Source: a virus. From it: a stretch of 64,000 nucleotides of DNA. The notes beneath the pieces were generated by a model. That model worked only from the letters and a program-made list of their open reading frames with translations, did no database searches and had not been told where the DNA came from. The position numbers and the translations under genes are program-made. The stretch is taken from positions 1 through 64,000 of the IMG/VR virus record IMGVR_UViG_3300006802_000002. One strand, written 5' to 3'. Below are positions 52,012-59,051 of the stretch, one piece after another; positions within the stretch are counted from its first letter, which is position 1, and each line of letters opens with the position of its first letter.

Positions 52012-52079
52012 TATTGAGGTCCTTTATATAAACCTAATTTATACATTATCCAAATTAGAGGAATGAGCAAATATCTCAT
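52011..52079 (-). CDS. Tiny single-span membrane peptide
   Basis: 22 aa (RYLLIPLIWIMYKLGLYKGP), ATG overlaps the preceding stop and its TAA overlaps the fibre start. Its arrangement implies real translation, but it is short. Confidence 0.45.
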   Translation of the reverse strand: MRYLLIPLIWIMYKLGLYKGPQ

Positions 52080-52258
52080 TACTTACCTTCGACGTTGGGT
52101 AATTCTAACTGAGAGCCTGTGTTTTCTACTAATTTGAGTTCTTTAACTCGCTTAATTACTTCCATGGCAGGACTAGCCATAACCCAAGGAAGATTACCAA
52201 TATGATTAACTAGCTCCTGCATATCTGCATGAGTGAATTGATATACTACATTATCCAT
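52079..52258 (-). CDS. Small hypothetical protein
   Basis: 59 aa: MDNVVYQFTHADMQELVNHI, then IKRVKELKLVENTGSQLELP. Helical; next to tRNA-Pro. Unknown role. Confidence 0.6.
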   Translation of the reverse strand: MDNVVYQFTHADMQELVNHIGNLPWVMASPAMEVIKRVKELKLVENTGSQLELPNVEGK

Positions 52259-52275
52259 ATTTTACCTTTTAAAAT

Positions 52276-52352
52276 TGGTGCGGGCATTAGGATTTGAACC
52301 TAAAACATTATGCTCCCAAAGCATATGCTCTACCAAATTGAGCTACACCCAC
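52276..52352 (-). tRNA. tRNA-Pro (UGG)
   Basis: Minus strand. Acceptor GTGGGTG/TGCCCGC with G-U pairs, anticodon stem TATGC/GCATA with loop TTTGGGA (anticodon TGG), T-arm TAGG..TTCAAAT..CCTA, discriminator A and encoded CCA. It is the only tRNA in the late block; fibre and structural genes are Pro-containing. Confidence 0.9.
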
Positions 52353-52453
52353 TAAATTACTCGTTTTATAAGTTTAACTATTTCTTGTCCAATAGTGTAT
52401 ATCACTACGAAAGGATATAAAATAGTCAGTAATAAATATTTTAAATATTTCAT
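52352..52453 (-). CDS. Tiny single-span membrane peptide
   Basis: 33 aa (YLKYLLLTILYPFVVIYTIG plus a basic tail IKRVI), TAG at 52352-52354 touching the tRNA-Pro 5' end. Begins right after the preceding stop (TAAATG). Confidence 0.45.
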   Translation of the reverse strand: MKYLKYLLLTILYPFVVIYTIGQEIVKLIKRVI

Positions 52454-52798
52454 TTAAGTACCAGGACCAAATGTCATTGAAATTGTACTAGCTTCTCCTG
52501 CTTTGCATCTTATTGCAAATGCACTACCAGGAATATTAAAGATTTCTATAGCTCCAGATTTAAGTCTAGTAGCTCCAGGATTAGCTGGTGTACCTCCACC
52601 AGTGTTTAATGTTGGAACAGTACAAGTTAATCCTGCTGTACTAGTACCCCATACAATAAAAGCATCGTTAGCACCTTCACAAGTTATACGAACTTGAGGA
52701 CCATCTGTAGGTACCGTATAGGCTTCACTTGCAGAACTTGAGCAAGTGAATTCGTATGACCTACTTCCAATTACAGAGAATATTTGAGTCTGGATCAT
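52454..52798 (-). CDS. Small beta-rich virion protein
   Basis: 114 aa, two short strands and many Thr/Ser/Gly (ITCEGANDAFIVWGTSTAGL). Typical of decoration or fibre proteins. Closely spaced with tiny membrane gene downstream. Confidence 0.58.
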   Translation of the reverse strand: MIQTQIFSVIGSRSYEFTCSSSASEAYTVPTDGPQVRITCEGANDAFIVWGTSTAGLTCTVPTLNTGGGTPANPGATRLKSGAIEIFNIPGSAFAIRCKAGEASTISMTFGPGT

Positions 52799-52907
52799 GT
52801 TTTTCCTTATATGCCTCTAGAAGCTCATTAGAAGGCCGTACAGAGGCTTTGGCGTGTTTGGGCTAGGGTGTATAGGGGAAAGGGTTTAGACTTTATTAAA
52901 ATCTTAT

Positions 52908-53252
52908 TTAAACGAGAACTAGAGTGGCTGCAACTGTATCGGTAGAGGGAGCAATGAACCTACCACGTACATAGGGAACTGCTACAGTGACTAGAGTTGC
53001 TCCAGCAGTAGTAGGAGAACTTGATGCAGTGATTGTGGTAGAAATTGTTTGGAAAGGTCCAGCAGAACTATACGAACCTTCTAAGCGAGCAGTAGGTGCA
53101 GTACCTGATGTAATGAATGCCATAAGGTATCTTTGAATATTTCCAGTGACATTGCGAGGTACAGCAAATACAGTACCTACGATATCAGCAGTACTAGTTC
53201 CGTTTGTAGAGTCGATTAGAGAAATAGTTTTTAGAGGTACAGATACAGACAT
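52908..53252 (-). CDS. Small beta-rich virion protein
   Basis: 114 aa, Thr/Ser/Ala/Val-rich (TISTTITASSSPTTAGATLV). First gene of the leftward block, GGAG ribosome site, candidate promoter at 53303-53308. Confidence 0.6.
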   Translation of the reverse strand: MSVSVPLKTISLIDSTNGTSTADIVGTVFAVPRNVTGNIQRYLMAFITSGTAPTARLEGSYSSAGPFQTISTTITASSSPTTAGATLVTVAVPYVRGRFIAPSTDTVAATLVLV

Positions 53253-53302
53253 AAATTTTTAACTCCAGATATAAGAATTCTTTAGTACAGAATACAGAAT
53301 AG

Positions 53303-53308
53303 ATTATA
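53303..53308 (-). promoter_or_regulatory. Candidate late promoter (-10) for the leftward block
   Basis: Minus strand TGC-TATAAT gives an extended -10; no strong -35 is seen. ~45-nt leader to ATG 53252. Confidence 0.4.
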
Positions 53309-54343
53309 GCACAAATTAATTAGAACATAAATATTTAAAAATGCAAGATATTTTCTAATTTTTTATGCTTTTCTCCAGGACACATTAATGAACATTAGAA
53401 TGTCATATATAGGTTCATTTATAATTATTATGTATTTTATAATAGAATTTGTATATTAAGAATATTATGAATTGTTTATTATATTTAAGATATATGTATT
53501 ATATTAAGTATTTTCATATATAACTTCATATAAGAAAGGATTTAAAATATATAATAATATCAATAGATTATATTATAATATTATGTATATATTAGTATTA
53601 TAAGATATTATATATAATATATAATATATATTATCTTATTCTTATACGTAGGAAGAAATTCTAGATTTCAAGGGGTAGTATGAAAAATATTTTATCCTTA
53701 TCTGTAGGTTCATTAATAAAAGGGTTTAAGTGCTATTAACACTTCTGTAGTTTTATTTTTTCTGGGTAAATTCGAGCTAGGGAAGTTATAGGAAATTTGA
53801 ATTTGTTTATATGTGTACTATTAACACTTCTGTATTTAGGTATTTTATAGGGGTATGGTATAACGCACCGTGGCCCGACCGATGGACCAAGCCCCCCAGT
53901 GTATACGCTCATTTATATTTATTAATGGCCCATGCACTCGCGTTAATTACTATAAATGTTTGTTTAAGTATATCGTGAGGCTAGCTTAGAATGTACATAA
54001 ATTAGTTGTAGAATGTATTGATAAGTACATAAAATTCTTGTGGGAAAGCCGGTCAAGGGAGCTGCAATGTATGCAAATATATTAACAACCTATGCAAATA
54101 TATCATACCTTACATATACAAATCTTTATTAGTTAATAAATCCAACCCATTAATAATTAAAAGTTAATATTCAGCTAATAATATATCACGCTAACCCATT
54201 GTTATCATTCAAACACATATTTCGCGTGTATAAGAAAAAATGGCCGTGTCAAAAAGTGTGCCAATGCACTTGACCGGGTATCCTAGGCGTTTCCCTTAGT
54301 TCAGGGTCAAACCCTCTAGAAAACGCTCTAATGAGTTTTTAAA
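53309..54343. other. AT-rich divergent control region with repeats
   Basis: About 1 kb without a convincing gene. Exceptionally AT-rich at 53320-53640. CTATTAACACTTCTGTA occurs at 53733-53749 and 53818-53834. TATGCAAATATAT occurs at 54070-54082 and 54091-54103, a 21-bp spacing (two helical turns). GTCAA..AAGTG / CACTTGAC near 54245-54275 forms a hairpin. This separates leftward late and rightward early genes; operator, origin or ejection-start functions are all possible. Confidence 0.5.
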
Positions 54344-54367
54344 GGCATATATCAATCCGATATAGCC
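54344..54367 (+). promoter_or_regulatory. TATATC-N5-GATATA palindrome upstream of an early promoter
   Basis: ATATATC AATCC GATATA flanked by GG..CC (54344-54367), ending directly at the -35 at 54368. A related palindrome TATATC-TAGTT-GATATA lies at 57463-57479 before another promoter. Either an activator/repressor site or an RNA hairpin. Confidence 0.5.
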
Positions 54368-54396
54368 TTGAAATATTCTTTCAAATACACTAAGGC
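54368..54396 (+). promoter_or_regulatory. Candidate early promoter
   Basis: TTGAAA (54368-54373), 17-bp spacer, TAAGGC (54391-54396), just after the palindrome. Same layout as the 57487 promoter. Confidence 0.45.
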
Positions 54397-54463
54397 ATAT
54401 ACTAGTTAGCATTTGATCCAATTTAATTCTTTCTCGCCTCATTGGGCGCCATATATAGAGACG

Positions 54464-54492
54464 TTGCAAACCGCCCTTAGCCGTGCTACATA
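54464..54492 (+). promoter_or_regulatory. Candidate early promoter, TTGCAA class
   Basis: TTGCAA (54464-54469), 17-bp spacer, TACATA (54487-54492). Faces the gene at 54541. The same -35 and spacer length occur at 57894 and 59017. Confidence 0.45.
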
Positions 54493-54540
54493 ATGGGCAC
54501 CGGGCGACGCTATGCCCTGCCAAAACCCAAAGGGGTACAC

Positions 54541-54654
54541 ATGAATATCTTCAATTTCCGTATGCAAAAGGTCGGAGGGATTATGTTCCTTCGGCTTGGC
54601 AAGCTTTGCGTATCGTTCTGTATCTCTTCTAAACCTTTCTCAAGGGAGAGCTAA
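54541..54654 (+). CDS. Short early peptide
   Basis: 37 aa: begins MNIFNFRMQKVGGIMFLRLG, ends SKPFSRES. ATG preceded by CCAAAGGGGTACAC, a ribosome site resembling the one before 54976. It could be a leader peptide or a small early host-takeover protein. Confidence 0.45.
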   Translation: MNIFNFRMQKVGGIMFLRLGKLCVSFCISSKPFSRES

Positions 54655-54656
54655 TC

Positions 54657-54944
54657 ATGCGTCATATCGAAACCATCGAATTGCAGGGCCATATCTGCAA
54701 AATCATGTACGACCCGCGTCACGGGGAATATGTGGCACGCCTTAATGGCAACAGTGCTACGGACTATTTCACCGATGACAGAGACGACGCTATCGGTACC
54801 GCTAGGCACATGCTCGCGCGTTATGTGTTTACCATCGATTTTAACCTGGGGCGATGCAAGGTTAGTGATCTGCCAAAGTACACTTGGGAAAGCCTGAATA
54901 AGCTACAGGCTATGCCCGGTCACTTTTCCAAGCTTGGCGCTTAA
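54657..54944 (+). CDS. Hypothetical early protein
   Basis: 95 aa, ATG with GGGAGAG upstream. IELQGHICKIMYDPRHGEYV then DRDDAIGTARHMLARYVFTI, alpha/beta. Codon usage is more GC-rich than the neighbouring late genes. Unknown role. Confidence 0.62.
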   Translation: MRHIETIELQGHICKIMYDPRHGEYVARLNGNSATDYFTDDRDDAIGTARHMLARYVFTIDFNLGRCKVSDLPKYTWESLNKLQAMPGHFSKLGA

Positions 54945-54975
54945 TATCTCAACAATCCCAAAGGGGTAACAGAAA

Positions 54976-56454
54976 ATGCATACTTACTTTCCGAAGGCTA
55001 ACAAGTTTCCGGGCCTTTGCGCTTTCTGCAATACGGCTGTAGATGCTTATGCAGGGACATATATCTATGTGAAGAAAGAGGGAGGTGGATTTAATCGCAA
55101 GGGTCGCCCGGAAGGCAGTTCACATATCTTTTGCTTCGCTCATTTCGAGGAGGCAAAACATGGGGAAATTCGCTTTGATCGCAAGGGTCAACCTATCTCT
55201 AAGGATAATCAGGATAATTTGAGCGATGAAACCATAGAACAATGGTTTACCAATAATCAGAATTTAATCTCTAAGCATATGAGCATGGTTAGGCAGCTAA
55301 CGCTTAACGGGTATTCTAAAGAAACTATTAAAGAACATATTTTAAAGGCTGAAAAAGCCTTAGATGAAATCGACGCCAAACCTATCGAGGAAACTAAAGA
55401 TGATGATATGGGCAACCTTGGGGGAATCCTTAAGCGTGCCCTAGAAAGCCATGAGAACGTCGAGGAAGGCAATCAAGACAATTCCGAGGGTTTCCCCTCG
55501 GATGACGCTCAAACTCTCGCAAAGATGATCCAAAAGCTTGCGGGAAAGGCTAGCGTGGATGAAAGGCAGGTAGCGAATATCGTTCGCAATGAAATTGAGG
55601 GGCTTACTCAATTGCTTGTGGACGTTGAAACCCGCATGGATAGCAAGATTGCAGCTATCCAAACCACTCCCCCGACCAAGCTTGAAATTAAACAGGGCAA
55701 TGATATCAAGCTTATCGACACGGGTTTGCAACATGAAATCCTGCCCGATGTTCTCGTGCCTATCTCGCAAGGCTTGCACGTCTTTCTTGTGGGGCCGGCT
55801 GGTTCAGGCAAAACCACTATTGGGGAGCAAATCGCTAAGGCTGTTGATAAGCCCTTTTATTCAACGGGGGCCGTTGATAGCAAATATGCCTTGATTGGCT
55901 TCAAGGATGGACATGGCAACTATCAAAGCACGGTATTCCGTAAGTGTTTTGAAGAGGGTGGCGTATTCCTCTTTGACGAAATGGACGCTAGCAGCGCCAA
56001 TGCCTTGCTATCGTTCAATGCTGCCCTAGCTAACGGTCACTGTGATTTCCCCGACGGTATCGTTACGCGCCACCCTGACTTTGTGGCAATCGCAGCGGCA
56101 AACACTTTCGGGCATGGCGCAGACCGTATCTATGTGGGTCGCAATCAGCTTGATGCCGCTACCTTGGATCGATTTGTAACGGTCGAAATGGGATATGACG
56201 CCAAGCTAGAGCGTGCAATGTGTGGCAATGATCCGCTTGCCGTTCGTTGGGTTGATTATGTGCAGCGTACCCGCAAGGCAGTTACGGACCTGCAAATGAG
56301 GTACGTGGTTAGCCCTAGGGCTTCGCTACAAGGCTCCAAGCTTCTTTCCGCTGGCATGGATAGCGGCAAGGTGGCGAAGGCTACCCTCTATCGCGCTATG
56401 AAGTCGGAGGACATTGCCAAGGTACAGGCACACACTGGAACGTTTAACGTCTAA
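54976..56454 (+). CDS. MoxR/CobS-type AAA+ ATPase
   Basis: 492 aa. N-terminal Cys/His zinc-like segment (CAFCNTAVDAY ... HIFCFAHF). C-terminal AAA+ core: VFLVGPAGSGKTTIGEQIAK (Walker A), GVFLFDEMDASSANALLSFN (Walker B with DE), AIAAANTFGHG sensor and LDAATLDRFVTVEMGY arginine-finger region. MoxR/CobS-type enzymes remodel proteins or insert metals in complex with von Willebrand factor A partners; the next gene is a likely partner. Middle ~110-230 is Glu/Asp-rich. Higher GC than neighbours suggests separate origin. Confidence 0.85.
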   Translation: MHTYFPKANKFPGLCAFCNTAVDAYAGTYIYVKKEGGGFNRKGRPEGSSHIFCFAHFEEAKHGEIRFDRKGQPISKDNQDNLSDETIEQWFTNNQNLISKHMSMVRQLTLNGYSKETIKEHILKAEKALDEIDAKPIEETKDDDMGNLGGILKRALESHENVEEGNQDNSEGFPSDDAQTLAKMIQKLAGKASVDERQVANIVRNEIEGLTQLLVDVETRMDSKIAAIQTTPPTKLEIKQGNDIKLIDTGLQHEILPDVLVPISQGLHVFLVGPAGSGKTTIGEQIAKAVDKPFYSTGAVDSKYALIGFKDGHGNYQSTVFRKCFEEGGVFLFDEMDASSANALLSFNAALANGHCDFPDGIVTRHPDFVAIAAANTFGHGADRIYVGRNQLDAATLDRFVTVEMGYDAKLERAMCGNDPLAVRWVDYVQRTRKAVTDLQMRYVVSPRASLQGSKLLSAGMDSGKVAKATLYRAMKSEDIAKVQAHTGTFNV

Positions 56455-56465
56455 GGCTTTGGCTT

Positions 56466-56494
56466 GAGGAAGCTAGAAAGGCTTCCTCTTTCTT
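56466..56494 (+). terminator. Rho-independent terminator after the AAA+ gene
   Basis: GAGGAAGC / GCTTCCTC (56466-56473/56481-56488), loop TAGAAAG, then TTTCTT (56489-56494). A hairpin with the same loop occurs at 57371. Confidence 0.7.
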
Positions 56495-56529
56495 AAGCTT
56501 TCGACCACTAACCAAAGGGAATTAGGAAC

Positions 56530-57354
56530 ATGGTGCACAAGGTAGAATTCGACAGTCTGGAAAGCCTCTTAAGGTATGTAGAGACTGCGCCACATATTCC
56601 GGGTCGTTTGCGAGTCTCTGAAAAAAACGATCACGAAAGTCTTACTTGGACTGGGGGCTTAACGCTACCCGAAGCTATCCGTTCGGCGCGGTATGGCTGG
56701 AAAGAGGGTTATGACAAGCTAGCGCAATCTATGTCAGCAATTCCTACCGCTATTTCCTTCGCCAAAATTCCTAGCATGGGCTTAGACGTAGCCGGATCAT
56801 TCCCCTTCATTCCGGCCGCAGTAGCCGGTGACCCTCTGAATATGTGGTCTCTTAACGAGGATAGCTCTAAAACAAAGCCAGTTATTCGTATTTATCAGCG
56901 TCTTAGTTATACCGCCAATGTTAACGCTTCAAACATTATGAATTTTGGCGCGGCCGTTCTTAGCCTTGTCGATGGTCTAGAAGATGCTGGTTATAGGACG
57001 GAAATATTCGGGTATCGGTCTAGCGAAACTCTCTATAAAGAGATTAATTTCCAAACAATCAAGCTTAAAGAAGCCTCTGAACCATTGGATGTTAGCCGAT
57101 TGTCTTTTCCGTTTGCTAATCCTGCCATGCTGAGACGCGTTCTGTTTAAACTTTCTGAGGTGCATCCGAACGTTGCCTTTTGCCGCGTGTATGGGAAATC
57201 ATGTGCGGCGGACCCTAAACTATTTGAGCCGAATAGCATCGTCATACCTACCGCTCCCGGGGTAATCCCATGCGGCACTCTTAAGGATGCAGTCGAATAC
57301 GTGAAAGGCTTTGTTAAAGCTTCCCCTTGGGCGGACGCTATCGAATTTGAGTAG
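56530..57354 (+). CDS. AAA+ partner protein, divergent VWA-like (DUF7192-like)
   Basis: 274 aa, ATG after AAAGGGAATTAGGAAC. Core: KPVIRIYQRLSYTANVNASN then IMNFGAAVLSLVDGLEDAGY and RTEIFGY, a strand-(S/T/N)-helix-strand order seen in von Willebrand factor A-type partners of MoxR/CobS ATPases; classic DxSxS is not intact. Position right after the AAA+ gene is the main support. Together they may remodel a host or phage target; the function is not known. Confidence 0.6.
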   Translation: MVHKVEFDSLESLLRYVETAPHIPGRLRVSEKNDHESLTWTGGLTLPEAIRSARYGWKEGYDKLAQSMSAIPTAISFAKIPSMGLDVAGSFPFIPAAVAGDPLNMWSLNEDSSKTKPVIRIYQRLSYTANVNASNIMNFGAAVLSLVDGLEDAGYRTEIFGYRSSETLYKEINFQTIKLKEASEPLDVSRLSFPFANPAMLRRVLFKLSEVHPNVAFCRVYGKSCAADPKLFEPNSIVIPTAPGVIPCGTLKDAVEYVKGFVKASPWADAIEFE

Positions 57355-57370
57355 CCGCTAGCCTCATTAG

Positions 57371-57389
57371 GAAGCCTAGAAAGGGCTTC
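57371..57389 (+). terminator. Hairpin after the partner gene
   Basis: GAAGCC / GGCTTC (57371-57376/57384-57389), loop TAGAAAG as at 56474-56480. Weak T-run follows, so it may be a processing or attenuation hairpin rather than a strong terminator. Remaining sequence to 57658 holds the palindrome, promoter and no gene. Confidence 0.45.
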
Positions 57390-57460
57390 TTAGGCTTTAC
57401 CCTATGCACTCTAGCCAAAAGTATCTAATGCGTTCCTAGCCTCTTTAATGGGGTTTTAGC

Positions 57461-57482
57461 GCTATATCTAGTTGATATATGC
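57461..57482 (+). promoter_or_regulatory. Second TATATC-N5-GATATA palindrome
   Basis: GCTATATC TAGTT GATATATGC (57461-57482), four bases before the -35 at 57487. Resembles the element at 54344-54367, as does the CTCTTTAATGGGGTTTTAG stretch before it, indicating a duplicated early regulatory module. Confidence 0.5.
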
Positions 57483-57486
57483 TGAC

Positions 57487-57515
57487 TTGATATAGCTTTG
57501 CATGTGGTTTAAGTT
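57487..57515 (+). promoter_or_regulatory. Candidate early promoter
   Basis: TTGATA (57487-57492), 17-bp spacer, TAAGTT (57510-57515); drives the gene at 57659. Confidence 0.5.
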
Positions 57516-57658
57516 TAGTTAAAGTTTTACGTATTTGTTTATTAAATGCTTATGTTTGATGTGAGTCACATATCAATAAAATTTAATCTAAATAAATTAG
57601 TTTGTCCTTATTCAATGGTCGAGCTACATCTAATCCTCACACTCAGGAGTTTTGAAAC

Positions 57659-57868
57659 ATGGAAAGATACCTCGTATTCGCTGGCGTGGATTACCCTGGC
57701 CGAAATTTGGCTAAGGGAGGCTTTAGAGACTTCCAAATGGCCTTTGCCAGCCTAGACCATGCTAAGACATACGCTAGGGCTTTTGGAGAGCAGCGGTTTA
57801 GCTGGTCACACGTTGTAGACACTCGCACTAACTCAATGGTCGCGGAGTTTCGAGGGAAGTACGAATAA
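57659..57868 (+). CDS. Hypothetical early protein
   Basis: 69 aa, ATG with AGGAG upstream. RYLVFAGVDYPGRNLAKGGF ... ASLDHAKTYARAFGEQRFSW, alpha/beta. Higher GC than late genes. Role unknown. An overlapping frame at 57546-57755 is rejected. Confidence 0.65.
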   Translation: MERYLVFAGVDYPGRNLAKGGFRDFQMAFASLDHAKTYARAFGEQRFSWSHVVDTRTNSMVAEFRGKYE

Positions 57869-57893
57869 GAAATAAAATTACAAACTTTTTCGC

Positions 57894-57922
57894 TTGCAAT
57901 GTTCGATGAGGTAGCTTAAGTT
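57894..57922 (+). promoter_or_regulatory. Candidate early promoter, TTGCAA class
   Basis: TTGCAA (57894-57899), 17-bp spacer, TAAGTT (57917-57922). Similar flanks to the 59017 promoter (CGCTTGCAA...CGAT). Drives the gene at 57993; a CCCTC/GAGGG hairpin lies in its leader. Confidence 0.5.
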
Positions 57923-57992
57923 TCTAGTCAGCCAAGGGACAAACCCTCAATACCGAGGGAGCCCAATAGGCAACTAACTAGGAGTGTATATC

Positions 57993-58184
57993 ATGAATAA
58001 GTCTCTTTTCCTCGCTTGTGTCACTACCGCTAATGATGTCTTCTACCGTGTGCCGACCGCTGATGGTCGCGTGTCCACCCTCAAGGGGAACAAGCGTGAC
58101 ATTCTTAAGCAGGCTAAGGAATGGGCTCCCGAAGCCCCTGTGATTGCCAGCATGGACGACAAGGGTAATCTGATGATCGGTTAA
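57993..58184 (+). CDS. Hypothetical early protein
   Basis: 63 aa from ATG 57993 (AGGAG 9 bp upstream). NKSLFLACVTTANDVFYRVP then KRDILKQAKEWAPEAPVIAS, a strand-helix-strand small protein. Unknown function. Confidence 0.65.
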   Translation: MNKSLFLACVTTANDVFYRVPTADGRVSTLKGNKRDILKQAKEWAPEAPVIASMDDKGNLMIG

Positions 58185-58187
58185 CCC

Positions 58188-58247
58188 GTTATGCTTAATT
58201 TTGGGGGATGATTATTAAATTAATTGTCCCCCTTAATTAAGCATAAC
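58188..58247 (+). other. Long imperfect hairpin upstream of a small gene
   Basis: Arms 58188-58208 and 58227-58247 pair over 21 nt with two mismatches (13-bp outer stem, then GGGGGA/TCCCCC). Loop is AT-rich. No T-run follows; it lies just 5' of the ribosome site for 58262, so it may regulate or protect that message. Confidence 0.5.
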
Positions 58248-58261
58248 AAAAGGTGAGTACA

Positions 58262-58447
58262 ATGTCTAAAAAAGATTTTATTGTAGTTGCAAATATGCTC
58301 ATAGGCATCCGATGGGCATATGTCGGAGCTAGCAGAGCGGGTACTTTTTATTCTGCTAATGCAGACATTTTAAAAAATAAGTATACAAAATTTAACAAAG
58401 AAAAATTTGTTGCTTTTTGTCTTAAGCAAGATGGAGAAGGCGTTTAA
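58262..58447 (+). CDS. Hypothetical early protein
   Basis: 61 aa from ATG 58262 (AAAGGTGAG upstream). SKKDFIVVANMLIGIRWAYV, then ADILKNKYTKFNKEKFVAFC; winged-helix-like but unassigned. Confidence 0.62.
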   Translation: MSKKDFIVVANMLIGIRWAYVGASRAGTFYSANADILKNKYTKFNKEKFVAFCLKQDGEGV

Positions 58448-58452
58448 TAATC

Positions 58453-58476
58453 TAATAGGACAATTCCGTCCTATTA
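58453..58476 (+). other. Intergenic hairpin
   Basis: TAATAGGAC / GTCCTATTA (58453-58461/58468-58476), 9 bp, loop AATTCC. No T-run. Confidence 0.45.
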
Positions 58477-58494
58477 AATAGCAGGGGAATTAAA

Positions 58495-58641
58495 ATGCTC
58501 ATTACCTATGAATACAAGATGAACGGCGTTTGGTACTCTGTGCAGAACGAAAAGGAACTGAACAATGTTCTGGCTAACCATCACATCCCTCTTAGGGTTA
58601 CTATCATCACTGATTTTGGTGTTGTGATTATGGAGTGTTAA
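58495..58641 (+). CDS. Hypothetical early protein
   Basis: 48 aa with AGGGG upstream. MLITYEYKMNGVWYSVQNEK and VTIITDFGVVIMEC, mostly strands. Unknown. Confidence 0.55.
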   Translation: MLITYEYKMNGVWYSVQNEKELNNVLANHHIPLRVTIITDFGVVIMEC

Positions 58642-58696
58642 TTATGGACCCATGTGGTTGATGGTTTGAATAACTAATTAAATGTTCGCAACACTA

Positions 58697-58725
58697 GGGG
58701 GATTAATTTCCCCCCTTTTTCTTTT
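58697..58725 (+). terminator. Rho-independent terminator
   Basis: GGGGGA / TCCCCC (58697-58702/58709-58714), loop TTAATT, then C and TTTTTCTTTT (58716-58725). Confidence 0.75.
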
Positions 58726-58741
58726 AATAATGGAGAAATAA

Positions 58742-58876
58742 ATGCAAGGTCAATGGCAGTATTATAGTGACACTTATCATGAATGGGTTACTGTAAAGCA
58801 TCCCAACGCTAAATGGTATGCAGGTATTCTTAAAAGAGATTATGGATATCTTATTAGGCAAGTGTATACAGGATGA
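58742..58876 (+). CDS. Small aromatic-rich protein
   Basis: 44 aa, GGAG upstream. WQYYSDTYHEWVTVK and WYAGILKRDYGYLIRQVY. Overlaps next gene by ATGA. Unknown. Confidence 0.5.
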   Translation: MQGQWQYYSDTYHEWVTVKHPNAKWYAGILKRDYGYLIRQVYTG

Positions 58877-58983
58877 CACAAGATTGCTGGGCGTATTGGT
58901 GGGTTAAACGTACTGTAGCTAACCACTATAAAAAGCATAACTATATTATCATAGAGTTCTATAAGAAACATTTTCAAGTATAA
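58873..58983 (+). CDS. Small basic aromatic protein
   Basis: 36 aa: MTQDCWAYWWVKRTVANHYK then KHNYIIIEFYKKHFQV. Coupled to the previous gene by ATGA; its stop precedes the large structured region. Confidence 0.45.
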   Translation: MTQDCWAYWWVKRTVANHYKKHNYIIIEFYKKHFQV

Positions 58984-59016
58984 ACAAAAATTTACGAAAA
59001 AGACTGAAAATACCGC

Positions 59017-59045
59017 TTGCAACGGCCGATAGTTTCGATTATGTT
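59017..59045 (+). promoter_or_regulatory. Candidate promoter of the large structured RNA
   Basis: TTGCAA (59017-59022), 17-bp spacer, TATGTT (59040-59045); predicted start ~59052, seven bases before the first long stem. Same class as 54464 and 57894. Confidence 0.5.
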
Positions 59046-59051
59046 TGGTTT

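Noticed and set aside
54296-54523. 75-aa ORF on the minus strand in the divergent region
   Set aside because: It runs across the palindrome and both early promoters, has no ribosome site and no family features; promoter layout explains the segment better.
57546-57755. ORF overlapping the gene at 57659
   Set aside because: Lacks a ribosome site; the alternative frame at 57659 has AGGAG and better composition.
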